Below, in pieces: positions 16,974-25,901 of a stretch of DNA of 64,000 bases. The notes under the pieces were generated by a model, which made no database searches, was not told the origin of the DNA, and saw only the letters and a list, made by a program, of their open reading frames with translations. The first letter of the stretch is position 1, and each line of letters begins with the position of its first letter. Source of the stretch: Acidobacteriaceae bacterium (lineage in GTDB: Bacteria; Acidobacteriota; Terriglobia; Terriglobales; Acidobacteriaceae). Location: the NCBI GenBank assembly GCA_030041305.1, contig JASHOC010000204.1, positions 1 to 64,000 of the forward strand, given 5' to 3'. A program made the translations under genes and the position numbers.

Positions 16974-18115
16974 GCGCGGGCCATCAGATACCAGCCAAGC
17001 CACACCGGAGCCGTCCAGAGGTAGAGCGGGGAAACAATTTCCACGCCGCAAACTTCCGCGTCGATAGCGAGAAGAACCGCCGCGAGGGCCGTCAGCAGCC
17101 ATCGCGCCCGCGTAGAGTAGGCGCCGTCGAGCAGCGCAGGAATGGCCAGGCCCTGATCGTAGAGAAAACAATAAGGCGCGGCGATGATCGACGCCAGCAT
17201 CAGCGGGCTGCCGTTCCTCGCCCAATTCCATGTCCCGCGCCGGGTCCAGAAATACCAGGTTGCCCAAAGGCAAGCGAGCGCCGCGGGTAAAAACTGCAGC
17301 CATGTGGCCTGCGGCCAAATCCAGATGCGCAGCGCGTCGCTCAGGCAGGGAATGAATTCTTTCTCGATATTCGGCGCCCGCATCATTTGGGCATACGCGG
17401 CCCACGATGCCGGATCAATGAGGGTGGCGATGGCGCAGCTTGCGGCCAACGCTGTCACCGCGCCCGCCACCACTTTATAGCTGCGCGAGATCGCGATCCA
17501 CAGCGCCAGCGCCGCAGCAAAGGGAAGAAACAGGTGCGGCTTAAGCGCACACAGCCATAAGGAGGCGCCGGCCAGGAATGGGCGCACGGCATGAAAGCGC
17601 AAAAACAAGACCAGTCCCAGCAGCGCAAAGAGCGAAGTTTGGCCCATGGTCAGGCAGATAAGCGCCGGCGTGAACGCGAGGCCGAGCCAGTGAACGACGC
17701 CTGGCGGCGAACCGTGCATGGCGCGCACCAGCCCGACTGAAACCAGCAAACACGCAACCAGCGCAAGCGACCACAGAATCGCCGCGATTCGCAGCCCCAG
17801 AAACCCGAGCGGATATGCCAGCGGCAGCGCCCAGGGTGGGTTGCGCATCAACAGCACGCCTTTCACGGTCAGTCCCGCTGCGTGCTCGATGCGGCCCACA
17901 GCGTCGTGATCGTAGGGATTCGCGTGATGCGCCAATTGTTGGCCCGTGGCCCAGTAGGCGACAAAGTCCCGCGAACCGGTCATCTTTCCAGCCAGCGGCA
18001 CGGCGAAGAGAAAGATTGCCGTCACCGCAAGGGCGAGCCCCGCCACCAGTGCGATCGAAAACTCCGCAAAATCGTGGCGCGTGGGGGCCATACCCAGGTT
18101 CAGAGTGCTTGCCAT
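16925..18115 (-). CDS. GT87-type (DUF2029) polytopic glycosyltransferase
   Basis: A 396-residue integral membrane protein with about ten hydrophobic segments. It resembles the DUF2029/GT87 family of polyprenyl-phosphate-dependent mannosyltransferases (SRDFVAYWATGQQLAHHANPYD near residue 50, then LMRNPPWALPLAYPLG and CALKPHLFLPFAAALA). The acidic residues after the first TM are the usual catalytic region of GT-C enzymes. It is transcribed divergently from the Flp pilin genes, and its 3' end overlaps the truncated acyltransferase by 49 bases. With the GT39-like and GT2 genes beyond the pilins it may serve pilin or envelope glycosylation (inference). Confidence 0.78.
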   Translation of the reverse strand: MASTLNLGMAPTRHDFAEFSIALVAGLALAVTAIFLFAVPLAGKMTGSRDFVAYWATGQQLAHHANPYDHDAVGRIEHAAGLTVKGVLLMRNPPWALPLAYPLGFLGLRIAAILWSLALVACLLVSVGLVRAMHGSPPGVVHWLGLAFTPALICLTMGQTSLFALLGLVLFLRFHAVRPFLAGASLWLCALKPHLFLPFAAALALWIAISRSYKVVAGAVTALAASCAIATLIDPASWAAYAQMMRAPNIEKEFIPCLSDALRIWIWPQATWLQFLPAALACLWATWYFWTRRGTWNWARNGSPLMLASIIAAPYCFLYDQGLAIPALLDGAYSTRARWLLTALAAVLLAIDAEVCGVEIVSPLYLWTAPVWLGWYLMARAYARRAVAPQPESVAP

Positions 18116-18186
18116 GGAGGCTATTCTACTTGGACCAACGTCACGAATAACGCCCCGCAGGGCCCATTTAATTCCCTCTTTCGGGT

Positions 18187-18240
18187 TATGTATACGGACC
18201 GGTTCCTGGCTATCAGCGCCTGTAAACGTGCGTATACAGC
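18187..18240. promoter_or_regulatory. TGTATACG inverted site pair upstream of flp: candidate enhancer
   Basis: Site 1 reads ATGTATACGG (core 18190-18195). Site 2 reads GCGTATACAGCC (core 18232-18237) and is the reverse orientation of the same motif. Its reverse complement shares twelve bases, GGCTGTATACGC, with site B before tadV. The cores are 42 bases apart, four helical turns. They are centred 123 and 81 bases from the -12 GC of the flp sigma-54 element, compared with 122 and 88 before the tad operon. Confidence 0.62.
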
Positions 18241-18300
18241 CAGCTTCAGCCGAGTTTTTCTAAGTGCTTGAATCTAAACAGGCACGATTTATGGCCGAGA

Positions 18301-18317
18301 TTGGCACACCACATGCA
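18301..18317 (+). promoter_or_regulatory. candidate sigma-54 (-24/-12) promoter of the Flp pilin gene
   Basis: TTGGCAC with GG at 18303-18304, then exactly ten bases to GC at 18315-18316 in ATGCA. This is a close match to YTGGCACGN4TTGCW, differing mainly at the base after GGCAC and the first T of the -12 box. Predicted initiation near 18328 leaves about 45 bases before the flp1 ATG at 18373 and includes its GGAGAG ribosome-binding site. Confidence 0.72.
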
Positions 18318-18372
18318 GTGTAATGGTCGCCCGGCTGAGGCTGGGAAAAAACCCGAATGGAGAGAAACATCA

Positions 18373-18558
18373 ATGAACAACATGCTTCTGAATCTCTATG
18401 TGAAGTCCCAGAACCTGCTGAATGGCGAGGAAGGTCAGGATCTGGTCGAGTATGCCCTTCTGATCTGCCTGATTTCTCTGGCGGCCATCACCAGCGCATC
18501 CACTCTCGCCGGCGCCATCACCGGTGTGTTCACCAAGATCAGCACATCGCTCGCGTAG
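18373..18558 (+). CDS. flp: Flp-type prepilin 1
   Basis: A 61-residue prepilin. A 21-residue leader ends in GEEG; the Flp processing motif G-x4-E-Y is present (G|QDLVEY), so TadV would leave a mature pilin of about 40 residues that is almost one hydrophobic helix with a Ser/Thr-rich end (TSASTLAGAIT, ISTSLA). ATG 18373 follows GGAGAG; upstream in-frame codons lie within the sigma-54 element. It is 51/61 identical by eye to Flp3. A long hairpin just downstream separates it from flp2, so flp1 is probably the major, separately terminated pilin transcript. Confidence 0.93.
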   Translation: MNNMLLNLYVKSQNLLNGEEGQDLVEYALLICLISLAAITSASTLAGAITGVFTKISTSLA

Positions 18559-18600
18559 TTCTTCGGTGAAACAGAACCACGCACACCCAGCACCTCAGCT

Positions 18601-18656
18601 CTTTGCGGGAGAGATTGGCGTCTGCTGCAATGGCCGCCATTCTCTCCCGGCAAAGG
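18601..18656 (+). terminator. long hairpin after flp1 (terminator or mRNA stabiliser)
   Basis: CTTTGC-GGGAGAGA-TTGGC pairs with GCCA-TTCTCTCCC-GGCAAAG across a 13-base loop, giving an imperfect stem of about 20 bp 40 bases after the flp1 stop. There is no T-run, so it may stabilise or process the abundant pilin mRNA rather than terminate it fully. The 5' arm (GCGGGAGAGATTGGC) recurs after flp3 at 19374-19388, suggesting that gene and flank were duplicated together. Confidence 0.65.
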
Positions 18657-18803
18657 TCAACGTTCACTCCCTAACCGTCGGGCGGATGTGCTTCGCCTGA
18701 GCGCAGTTTCCGAAGTCTTCAACACGTCAATCCGCGCGGCGCGCACGCGCGCTGCTCAGCAAAATGGACCTTGGCCGGAAAGATCGCCGACGGAGAAAAC
18801 TCC

Positions 18804-18989
18804 ATGGAAAGCTTGTTCTTAAAGCTCTTTCTGAAATTGCAGAACCTGCTCGCCGGCGACGAAGGGCAGGATTTGATCGAGTACGCCATGCTGATCACCT
18901 TGATCCCTCTGGCCTTGCTCATAGCCTGCCAAGGCATTGCCGCGTCTATTGTCGGCATTTTCACCAATATCAGCACTTCGCTCACGTAG
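18804..18989 (+). CDS. Flp-type prepilin 2 (divergent paralogue)
   Basis: A 61-residue prepilin with the same layout: leader to DEG, processing motif G|QDLIEY, a hydrophobic helix (AMLITLIPLALLIACQGIAA) and the shared end FTNISTSLT. It diverges from copies 1 and 3 in the helix, with a proline and a cysteine. ATG 18804 follows CGGAGAA; the frame is open 33 bases further upstream but without a better start. A GC hairpin (about 18737-18754) precedes it. No TGTATACG site or good sigma-54 element was seen in front, so expression may be by read-through or from a separate promoter. Confidence 0.88.
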   Translation: MESLFLKLFLKLQNLLAGDEGQDLIEYAMLITLIPLALLIACQGIAASIVGIFTNISTSLT

Positions 18990-19114
18990 TTCCACAGCAC
19001 GACGGAGTCACGCGCCACAACCGCAAAGGACCGGCTTTACCGGCTGGGTCCAAAGAGCTCGAGACAGAGACAACCCGGGCCTTTCTCCCCCAAAAAACCA
19101 CCAAGGGAGATGCA

Positions 19115-19300
19115 ATGCCAAACTTTTTACTGAAGCTGTACGTGAAATCCCAGAACCTGCTCCACGTTGACGAAGGTCAAGATCTGGTTGAATATGCCCT
19201 GTTGATCTGCCTGATTTCTCTGGCTGCCATCACCAGCGCATCCACTCTCGCCGGCGCCATCGTCACAGTCTTTACCAATATCAGCACCTCGCTCACCTAG
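19115..19300 (+). CDS. Flp-type prepilin 3
   Basis: A 61-residue prepilin, nearly a copy of Flp1 (differences at about ten positions, mostly in the leader and the last dozen residues). Processing motif G|QDLVEY. A stretch of more than 30 bases inside the helix is identical in DNA to flp1, consistent with recent duplication or gene conversion. ATG 19115 follows AAGGGAG. Together with flp1 and flp2 it ends the pilin cluster. Confidence 0.92.
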   Translation: MPNFLLKLYVKSQNLLHVDEGQDLVEYALLICLISLAAITSASTLAGAIVTVFTNISTSLT

Positions 19301-19320
19301 TTTTCGGGCAAGGCGCATAC

Positions 19321-19422
19321 CGCTCCCCGGCAACACCATCGGGGAAAGCGCACCCAAAGGTTTTTTGTGTTTTGCGGGAGAGATTGGCCAGTAAAATTCC
19401 CTGTTGCCAGCTCGGCTCTCCC
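19321..19422 (+). terminator. tandem hairpins after flp3
   Basis: The first hairpin (19321-19350) pairs CGCT-CCCC with GGGG-AA-AGCG and is followed 11 bases later by TTTTTT. The second pairs GGGAGAG (19376-19382) with CTCTCCC (19416-19422), with TTGGC/GCCA inside, and repeats the 5' arm seen after flp1. The first may be a terminator for flp3; the second overlaps the possible upstream start (19404) of the next gene. Confidence 0.5.
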
Positions 19423-19511
19423 TTGCACTTTTTCCGCCGCTGAACATTGCGGCGGCAGTGATCTTCTTTGTTCGGTTTCTGCTGGATTCGCATGATTGTC
19501 TTGGAATCGCC

Positions 19512-21317
19512 ATGCTGCTGCCTTCCGCCAATGAGCCCAACCCGTCGCTGCTGATCATCGAGTGCGGCCTGACGGCGATCATTTTCGCAGCAGCCTTCAC
19601 GTGGCCGCGGCTCGGCGACAACTGGTTCGCGCGCATCGAGCGGGCTTTCGGGCGCTTGGCGGCCCGTAAGGGGCTGGCGGCGGCAACTGTTGGCCTCAGC
19701 GTCCTTGTCTTGCGGCTGGCGATGCTTCCGCTTTTTCCCGTTCCCCTCCCCTTTGTTCCTGACGACTTCAGTTTTCTTCTTGCCGCCCAGACCTTTGTTC
19801 ACGGACGGCTCACGAATCCCACCCCGGCGATGTGGACGCATTTCGAAAGCATTCACATCACCATGCTGCCCTCCTATCAATCGATGTATTTTCCCGGGCA
19901 GGGATTGCTGCTGGCCGCGGGGATAGCGCTTTTCGGTCATCCGTGGTTTGCGCTGCTCGCGATGGATGCGGTGATGTGCGCCGTTCTCACCTGGATGCTG
20001 CAGGCTTGGCTGCCGCCCCGGTGGGCGCTGGCGGGAGGCTTCATTGCGGTGATCCGGCTCGGCCTCTTCAGCGACTGGATCAACACTTACCACACCGGCG
20101 GCTCGCTGGCCGCGCTGGGCGGCGCGTTGATGCTCGGAACTCTGCCGCGTCTGATGAAGCGGCCGGGGATTCACTACGCAGTGCTGATGGGCCTCGGCAT
20201 CGCAGTTCTTGCCCTGACCCGCCCTTATGAAGGGATGTTGCTCTGTCTTCCGGTCGGATTCGTGCTGAGCCGATGGCTCTGGAAGGGGGCGAACCGGCCG
20301 GACGCCGCCGCGGCTGCGCGATTTGCCGCGGCGGCGCTCGCGGTGGTTTTCGTTGCTCTCTCATGGTTGGGTTATTACGACCTGAAAGCCTTTGGCAAAG
20401 CCACCACACTTCCGTACACCGTGGACCGCGTCACGTATGCCATGGCGCCCTATTATGTTTGGCAGCAAGCGCGACCCGCGCCGCATTATCGCTATGCCGT
20501 CATACGCCGATTTTATGAAAAAGACGAGATGGATTTTTTTAACAAGATCCACACCTGGAAGGGATTTTTGCCTTACACTTTGGTCAAGATCGTCTTCACC
20601 GGCCTTTTCTACGCCGGCTTTACGCTCCTGTTGCCGATGCTCATGGTGCGCCGCGTGTTTCTCGACAAACGCATTCGCTTCCTGGTCGCGTGCTTGCTCA
20701 TTCTGGCCGCCGGTCTCACCATCGAGATCTATCTTCTGCCTCATTACGTAGCGCCTTTTGTGGCGGCTTTCTACGCCATTGGCTTACAGGCCATGCGCCA
20801 CCTGCGCCTCTGGAAACCGGACGGCAAACCAGTGGGGCTCACCATGGTTCGGCTTACCGTGGTTTCGTGTGTGGCGCTGGCGGGGCTGCGGCTGGTTGCA
20901 GAACCGATGCATTTGACTCCGCCGGAGTGGCCTCCCAGCAATTGGAACTTCACCTGGTTCGGGCCCGAGCATTATGGGGCGGCGCGGGCGGGAATCGAAC
21001 GCCAACTGGAGCAAATGCCTGGCCCGCAATTAGCCATCGTTCGCTATTCGTCCAACCATAATCCGCTGGACGAATGGGTCTACAACTCCCCTGAGATAGA
21101 TCGTTCCAAAGTGGTATGGGCGAGAGATGCAGGTTCTGTCGATAACTCAGAGTTGATCGATTACTACCGGAACCGGAGAGTGTGGCTAGTGGAGCCCGAT
21201 GCGATTCCGGCGCAAGTGACGCCTTACCCGATGCCGGCGCAAGCCACGGTATCCACGCAGTTGGCCGCCGGCCCAGCCGGCGCGCGCAAAACTTCATTGC
21301 AGGAGCTGGAGAAATGA
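19512..21317 (+). CDS. GT39-like polytopic membrane glycosyltransferase
   Basis: About 601 residues with ten or more membrane segments. The first periplasmic loop has the GT-C acidic signature near residues 85-105 ([16 protein letters not shown]), followed by [13 protein letters not shown] and a second acidic/arginine motif ([15 protein letters not shown]). This matches dolichyl-phosphate-mannose-protein mannosyltransferase-like (ArnT/PMT) enzymes. A soluble C-terminal domain of about 150 residues follows the last TM. The start is uncertain: ATG 19512 is used, while TTG 19404 would add 36 residues with another hydrophobic stretch but would lie inside the hairpin region. Its stop overlaps the GT2 start (ATGA), so the pair is translationally coupled. 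Confidence 0.72.
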   Translation: MLLPSANEPNPSLLIIECGLTAIIFAAAFTWPRLGDNWFARIERAFGRLAARKGLAAATVGLSVLVLRLAMLPLFPVPLPFVPDDFSFLLAAQTFVHGRLTNPTPAMWTHFESIHITMLPSYQSMYFPGQGLLLAAGIALFGHPWFALLAMDAVMCAVLTWMLQAWLPPRWALAGGFIAVIRLGLFSDWINTYHTGGSLAALGGALMLGTLPRLMKRPGIHYAVLMGLGIAVLALTRPYEGMLLCLPVGFVLSRWLWKGANRPDAAAAARFAAAALAVVFVALSWLGYYDLKAFGKATTLPYTVDRVTYAMAPYYVWQQARPAPHYRYAVIRRFYEKDEMDFFNKIHTWKGFLPYTLVKIVFTGLFYAGFTLLLPMLMVRRVFLDKRIRFLVACLLILAAGLTIEIYLLPHYVAPFVAAFYAIGLQAMRHLRLWKPDGKPVGLTMVRLTVVSCVALAGLRLVAEPMHLTPPEWPPSNWNFTWFGPEHYGAARAGIERQLEQMPGPQLAIVRYSSNHNPLDEWVYNSPEIDRSKVVWARDAGSVDNSELIDYYRNRRVWLVEPDAIPAQVTPYPMPAQATVSTQLAAGPAGARKTSLQELEK

Positions 21318-22102
21318 TTAACGGAAAACGCATTGCTGTTGTGATGCCGGCGTACAACGCCGAAAAGACCCTCGAAAAAACCGTGAACGAACTGTCTGAC
21401 GTCGTCGATATCAAAATCCTCGTCGACGATTCGAGCAAAGACGGCACTGCCGAGTTATCGCGGCGCCTGGGCTTGCAGACGTTCGTCCACGACGCCAACT
21501 ACGGCTATGGACGCAACCAGCAGACCTGCTATCGGGAAGCTCTCGCCGCCGGCGCCGACATTGTGGTCATGGTCCACCCCGACTACCAGTACACGCCGTC
21601 GCTCGTTCCCGCCATGGCGGGCATGGTGGCCAGCGGCGTGTACGACGTGGTTCTGGGCTCGCGCATTCTCGGCGCCGGCGCCTTGAAGGGCGGAATGCCG
21701 CTCTATAAATACGCCTTCAACCGCCTGCTCACGGCCTTTCAAAACCTGTTTCTCGGCGTCAAGCTTTCCGAGTATCACACCGGCTTTCGCGCCTTTTCGC
21801 GCCAAGTACTGCTCACGCTACCGCTGCTCGAGAATTCCGATGATTTTGTTTTTGACAACCAGATGATCGCCCAGGCGGTCATGTTCGACTTCCGCATCGG
21901 CGAAATCTCCTGCCCGACGAAGTATTTCGAGGAAGCGTCTTCCATTAATTTTCAGCGCAGCGTGAAGTATGGGCTCGGCGTGCTGGCTACTACGGCCATG
22001 TTTGTCTTCCACAAAATTGGGGTGATGCGCGCGCCGTGCTTCGTGCCCTGGGGTAGGAAAGTAACGCAGCAGTATTATTCCCACGTCGCGCAAGGTTCCT
22101 AA
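21314..22102 (+). CDS. family 2 glycosyltransferase (polyprenyl-phosphate sugar synthase type)
   Basis: A 262-residue GT-A enzyme with [18 protein letters not shown] at the N-terminus, the nucleotide-sugar/metal motifs [12 protein letters not shown] and [11 protein letters not shown], and an HTGFRAF element. It lacks C-terminal TMs. By type it would transfer a sugar to a polyprenyl phosphate, supplying GT-C enzymes such as the upstream GT39-like protein and the GT87 protein. It is coupled to the upstream gene by an ATGA overlap. A hairpin follows 51 bases after its stop. Confidence 0.85.
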   Translation: MINGKRIAVVMPAYNAEKTLEKTVNELSDVVDIKILVDDSSKDGTAELSRRLGLQTFVHDANYGYGRNQQTCYREALAAGADIVVMVHPDYQYTPSLVPAMAGMVASGVYDVVLGSRILGAGALKGGMPLYKYAFNRLLTAFQNLFLGVKLSEYHTGFRAFSRQVLLTLPLLENSDDFVFDNQMIAQAVMFDFRIGEISCPTKYFEEASSINFQRSVKYGLGVLATTAMFVFHKIGVMRAPCFVPWGRKVTQQYYSHVAQGS

Positions 22103-22153
22103 CCAGCCCGGTTCCAGCCACGCGATCTAGTGCGTGCTGCGGATCGCGCACAC

Positions 22154-22179
22154 CCCACAGACGAATCGCTGTCTGTGGG
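22154..22179 (+). terminator. hairpin after the GT2 gene
   Basis: A perfect 9-bp stem, CCCACAGAC (22154-22162) with GTCTGTGGG (22171-22179), and an 8-base loop, without a T-run. It lies between the GT2 stop and the TonB-dependent receptor start and probably closes the glycosyltransferase unit. Confidence 0.6.
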
Positions 22180-22291
22180 CCCCGCTGGGAAGAACGGAGC
22201 ACGCGCCCGGCGCCGCCGGCATCAAAGCCTCCAAAAGCGGTGGGGAGCTATACTGGCGCCGAGGCGGGAACTTCCATTCCGAACTGTCTTC

Positions 22292-24889
22292 ATGCCGCGT
22301 CCTGAGAGTGCAATGCGGGTCGTGGCCGGCCTGCTTGGTTTCTCCTTCTATTTTTTCGCCGGCGCACAGCTCGAAGCTGGTCAAGCCCAACAGCGGTCTG
22401 TCCCTGCGCAAGCGGCCGGCGCCGCCCAGCCTCATCCTATTCAGGCGCGGGTCGAATTCGCCGTCGTCGACGAGAACGGCGTCGCCGTTCCGGGCGCGCA
22501 AGTCACGGTGGTTGAGCCGGGTTTGCCTGCGGCTGAACTATGGACCGATTACACCGGCCACGGCAGCTATTTGCTGCGTCAGGGCGAGCCCTATCGCGTT
22601 CACGTCGAGAAGCCAAACTATTACGCCACGGACGAGAGCGGCATCGCGGCCAATGATGCGAGCATACGAATCGTCCTGGCGCACGAACAAATCGTCAAGG
22701 AGCAGGTGAACGTCACGGCCTCGACGCCGGGCATCGACACCCAGCAGGTCGCCGACGATCACATCATGAACACTCCGGAGATCGTGAACGTTCCCTACCA
22801 GACCTCCCGCGATATCCGTTATCTGCTGCCCTTCGAACCCGGCATCGTACAGGACAGCACCGAGCAGGTGCACGTCAACGGCGCGGAGACCTGGGAGACG
22901 TTGGACACCATCGACGGATTCGATGTGCGCTCGCCGGTCGAAGGCACGCTCGACATCCGTGTGAACGCCGACGCGGTGCGCTCCATTACCGAGGAGACCA
23001 CGCGCTATCCGGTCCAATATGGCCGTTCCGCCGGCGGCGTCATCGCTTTGAACACCGGCATGGGCGATAACAAATTCCGCTTCAACGCCACCAATTTCAT
23101 TCCCTCGTGGCGCCAGATCAACGGCATCCATTTCGACAAATTCGTGCCCCGATTTGCGTTTTCCGGCCCGATGGCGCCCAACCGCGCCTGGTGGTATGAC
23201 GCCGTGGAGATAGAGTACGACAACAACTATATCCAGGGGCTGCCGGCGGGCGCCGACACCGGTCCGGTGATCCGCGGCAGCAACCTGTTGAAGGCGCAGA
23301 CCAATGTAACGTCGAACAACATCGTCACCGCCGGGCTTTTGTTCAACGACTACCATACGGATTATTCAGGACTGTCGGCGCTGACGCCGCAGGAGAGCAC
23401 CACAAAACGCAACATCATTGCCTGGCTGCCGTACCTGCGCGATCAGTGGAGTTTTGTCCACGGCGCGTTGCTGGATATCGGCGTCGGGGAGATGCGCTTT
23501 CGCGATGGTTACGAGCCGCACGGGAACGCGACAAATACCCCCTACACGATCACGCCCGAAGTTGCGCAGGGCAGCTACTTCGAGAACCTGACCGGACGTT
23601 CCCAGCGGCAGGAAGGCGCCGCCGACGTGTATCTGCCGCCACGGCACTGGGGCGGACGGCACGATCTGCGCTTCGGTCTTGACCTCGACCGCATTACCTA
23701 TAACCAGGACCAGGTGCGCGCCCCGGTGAATTACCTGCGAGAAGACGGCACGCTGATCCGGCAGAGCACATTTCCCCAGCAACCCTCCTTCACGCTGCAC
23801 AATGACGAGATCGGCGCCTATGCCGAAGACCGCTGGCGGCCGGGCGATGGCTTGATTGTCGAACCCGGGCTGCGCTTCGACTGGGGCGCCATCGTGCGCC
23901 GGCCGCTGCTGGCCCCGCGCATCGCCGCGGTGTATGCGCCGCCCCATGCGCGGAAGACCACCAAAATCTCCGCCGGTATCGGCCTCTATTACGACCAGAC
24001 CCAGCTCTCCTACCGGATCCAGCCCTACGCGGGCATCCGCTATGACACCTATTACGCATCCGACGGCAAAACGCCCGCGGGTCCTCCGCAGGAGACCATC
24101 TTCACCGCGGACGATAGCCTGCTGCACGATCCGCGGGCGGTGAACTGGAGCGTCGCGATCGAGCGCGCCCTGCCCTGGTCGCTCTATGGCGGCGTGAACT
24201 TCATGGGTAAGCGCACCACGAATATGTTCACCTTCACCAACCAGAGCGGGCCGGGGGCGCTGGCTGGGAACTACCTGCTCACCAACACACGCAGCGACCA
24301 ATACCACTCCGAGGGAACGGAACTGCGCAAATTGTTCCACAACGGCTATACTCTTTACGTCGCTTATACGCATTCCTCTGCGCGCACCAACGCCGCGCTC
24401 GACTATCTGCCCACGCCTTCGTTGTTTGGACCCCAACAGGGCGGCTTGAGCGGTCTACCCACGCCTTCGCCGCTGGGACCGCAACAGAGCGGTCCGCAAC
24501 CCTGGGATGCGCCCAACCGCACCATTTCCTGGGGCTGGCTGCCCTTCGACGTCCCCGGGATCCGCTGGTTTCAAAAGAACTGGGACTTCGTGTACGACAT
24601 GATGTGGCAAAGCGGATTTCCCTACACGGCGGTGAATGCGGCCGGTGAGGTGGTGGGCGCGGCCGGAGAATATCGCTTTCCCGCCTATATCCAGTTCAGC
24701 CCCGGCTTGGAGTGGCGCTTTCATTTCCGTGGCCAGTACTGGGGCCTGCGCGGGGTGATGGAAAACGCCGCCGATCGCTTGAATTCCCCCATCGTCAATA
24801 ACAACATCGATTCGCCGCAGTTCGGCGTCTTGAGCGAACCCGAGGGCCGTGCGCTGACTGCGCGCATTCGCTTGATCGGATCGAAGTAA
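22292..24889 (+). CDS. TonB-dependent receptor-like outer-membrane protein with carboxypeptidase regulatory domain
   Basis: An 865-residue protein starting with a signal peptide ([19 protein letters not shown] from the second Met). A carboxypeptidase-regulatory-like Ig fold follows (about 55-140: [20 protein letters not shown]), then a plug domain ([53 protein letters not shown]) and a long beta-barrel to the end. This is the Oar-like architecture abundant in Acidobacteria, used for uptake of large substrates or adhesion. A duplicated [23 protein letters not shown] repeat lies near residue 710. The terminal residue is lysine rather than the usual aromatic. ATG 22292 or 22313 could start it. 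Confidence 0.85.
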   Translation: MPRPESAMRVVAGLLGFSFYFFAGAQLEAGQAQQRSVPAQAAGAAQPHPIQARVEFAVVDENGVAVPGAQVTVVEPGLPAAELWTDYTGHGSYLLRQGEPYRVHVEKPNYYATDESGIAANDASIRIVLAHEQIVKEQVNVTASTPGIDTQQVADDHIMNTPEIVNVPYQTSRDIRYLLPFEPGIVQDSTEQVHVNGAETWETLDTIDGFDVRSPVEGTLDIRVNADAVRSITEETTRYPVQYGRSAGGVIALNTGMGDNKFRFNATNFIPSWRQINGIHFDKFVPRFAFSGPMAPNRAWWYDAVEIEYDNNYIQGLPAGADTGPVIRGSNLLKAQTNVTSNNIVTAGLLFNDYHTDYSGLSALTPQESTTKRNIIAWLPYLRDQWSFVHGALLDIGVGEMRFRDGYEPHGNATNTPYTITPEVAQGSYFENLTGRSQRQEGAADVYLPPRHWGGRHDLRFGLDLDRITYNQDQVRAPVNYLREDGTLIRQSTFPQQPSFTLHNDEIGAYAEDRWRPGDGLIVEPGLRFDWGAIVRRPLLAPRIAAVYAPPHARKTTKISAGIGLYYDQTQLSYRIQPYAGIRYDTYYASDGKTPAGPPQETIFTADDSLLHDPRAVNWSVAIERALPWSLYGGVNFMGKRTTNMFTFTNQSGPGALAGNYLLTNTRSDQYHSEGTELRKLFHNGYTLYVAYTHSSARTNAALDYLPTPSLFGPQQGGLSGLPTPSPLGPQQSGPQPWDAPNRTISWGWLPFDVPGIRWFQKNWDFVYDMMWQSGFPYTAVNAAGEVVGAAGEYRFPAYIQFSPGLEWRFHFRGQYWGLRGVMENAADRLNSPIVNNNIDSPQFGVLSEPEGRALTARIRLIGSK

Positions 24890-24950
24890 CTCTTCCGCGC
24901 GCCTTCACCGCGCCGGCTCTGCAGCCTCAACCGAGGTTTATAGTGGATGT

Positions 24951-25526
24951 ATGGCGGAGACCGCAGAGCGGGATCGGTATCTCTTTGGCAATCTGGAGAG
25001 CAGCGCCAAGAACCGCATCAAGGTGAGGGAGGTGAACTACGGCTACGATGAGCCGGAGGGCGTCATCCTCACCTCGCTCGACTTCGCAGTGAACTGGATC
25101 CGAAAAAGCTCCATCTGGCCGATGACCTTCGGCCTGGCCTGCTGCGCCATCGAAATGATGTCCATGGGGGCGGCCCGCTTTGACATCGCGCGCTTCGGCG
25201 CCGAGGTTTTTCGCCCTTCACCGCGCCAATCCGACCTCATCATTATCGCGGGACGCGTCTCGCAAAAAATGGCTCCCGTGATCCGCCGGCTCTACGACCA
25301 GATGCCGGAGCCAAAGTGGGTCATCTCCATGGGCGCTTGCGCCACTTCCGGCGGCGTTTTCAATAATTACGCTCTGGTGCAGGGGGTTAACCAAATCATC
25401 CCCGTGGACGTCTATGTTCCGGGGTGCCCACCGCGCCCCGAGCAACTTCTTTACGCGATTACGCTCCTGCAAGAAAAGATTCAGCATGAATCGCGCAGCC
25501 TGCTCAAAACACTCAATGCCAGGTAA
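24951..25526 (+). CDS. nuoB: NADH-quinone oxidoreductase subunit B
   Basis: A 191-residue NuoB/PSST protein, which ligates the N2 4Fe-4S cluster nearest the quinone site of complex I. All cluster cysteines are visible: the CC pair in [11 protein letters not shown] (C64, C65), one in MGACATSGG and one in [12 protein letters not shown]. No other nuo gene is adjacent, so it stands alone between a TonB-dependent receptor and a decayed barrel gene. It may be a second nuoB copy or part of a dispersed complex I. Confidence 0.93.
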   Translation: MAETAERDRYLFGNLESSAKNRIKVREVNYGYDEPEGVILTSLDFAVNWIRKSSIWPMTFGLACCAIEMMSMGAARFDIARFGAEVFRPSPRQSDLIIIAGRVSQKMAPVIRRLYDQMPEPKWVISMGACATSGGVFNNYALVQGVNQIIPVDVYVPGCPPRPEQLLYAITLLQEKIQHESRSLLKTLNAR

Positions 25527-25616
25527 GGTCCGGCTGCGAAGCTCCGGAAGCCCACCGTTTTGATAACTAAGGCAATAACCGCCGAAGCCCCCGTTGCCGT
25601 ATCAAACTAAGCAACC

Positions 25617-25841
25617 ATGGCAGCCTTCGTCTACGGCGCCGGGCTCGATTGGACGTTGCATCCGCACCTCGGATTGCGTTTCCAATACCGCGGCAACCTT
25701 TATGAGCCGGCTCACCTCACCGACGCCTTTACCTCGACCAACGCATTGACCCAGGCCGCCGAGCCCGTGGTTGCGCCCTTCCCAGCTTCTGAGATCGTTT
25801 CCAATTCGGCGCCCAAGTGTGCACTCGGGCTGCAGAAATGA
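25617..25841 (+). pseudogene. C-terminal remnant of an outer-membrane beta-barrel protein
   Basis: A 74-codon frame without a ribosome-binding site. Its sequence reads like the last strands of a small outer-membrane beta-barrel protein (FVYGAGLDWTLHPHLGLRFQ, then YRGNLYEPAHLTDAF and a QAAEPVV segment where intact proteins finish with a final strand). It then runs into unrelated codons. No upstream portion remains between nuoB and this point, so it appears to be a decayed, truncated gene. Confidence 0.55.
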
Positions 25842-25901
25842 TTCGCGCTAAAATCTTTCTCTGTATACTGGTGGGGAGGATCCCCGAGGGCCTTTTGTCT
25901 C

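Noticed and set aside
20988-21003. GGGAATCGAAC-like string as part of a tRNA T-arm
   Set aside because: It lies within the GT39-like coding frame and no acceptor stem or anticodon arm can be built around it. No tRNA was found in the window.
25863-25868. GTATAC as a further pilus-activator site
   Set aside because: Flanks read CTGTATACTGG rather than TGTATACG, it is unpaired, and it overlaps a plausible -10 of the propeller gene. The GTATAC at 38632 is inside guaA.
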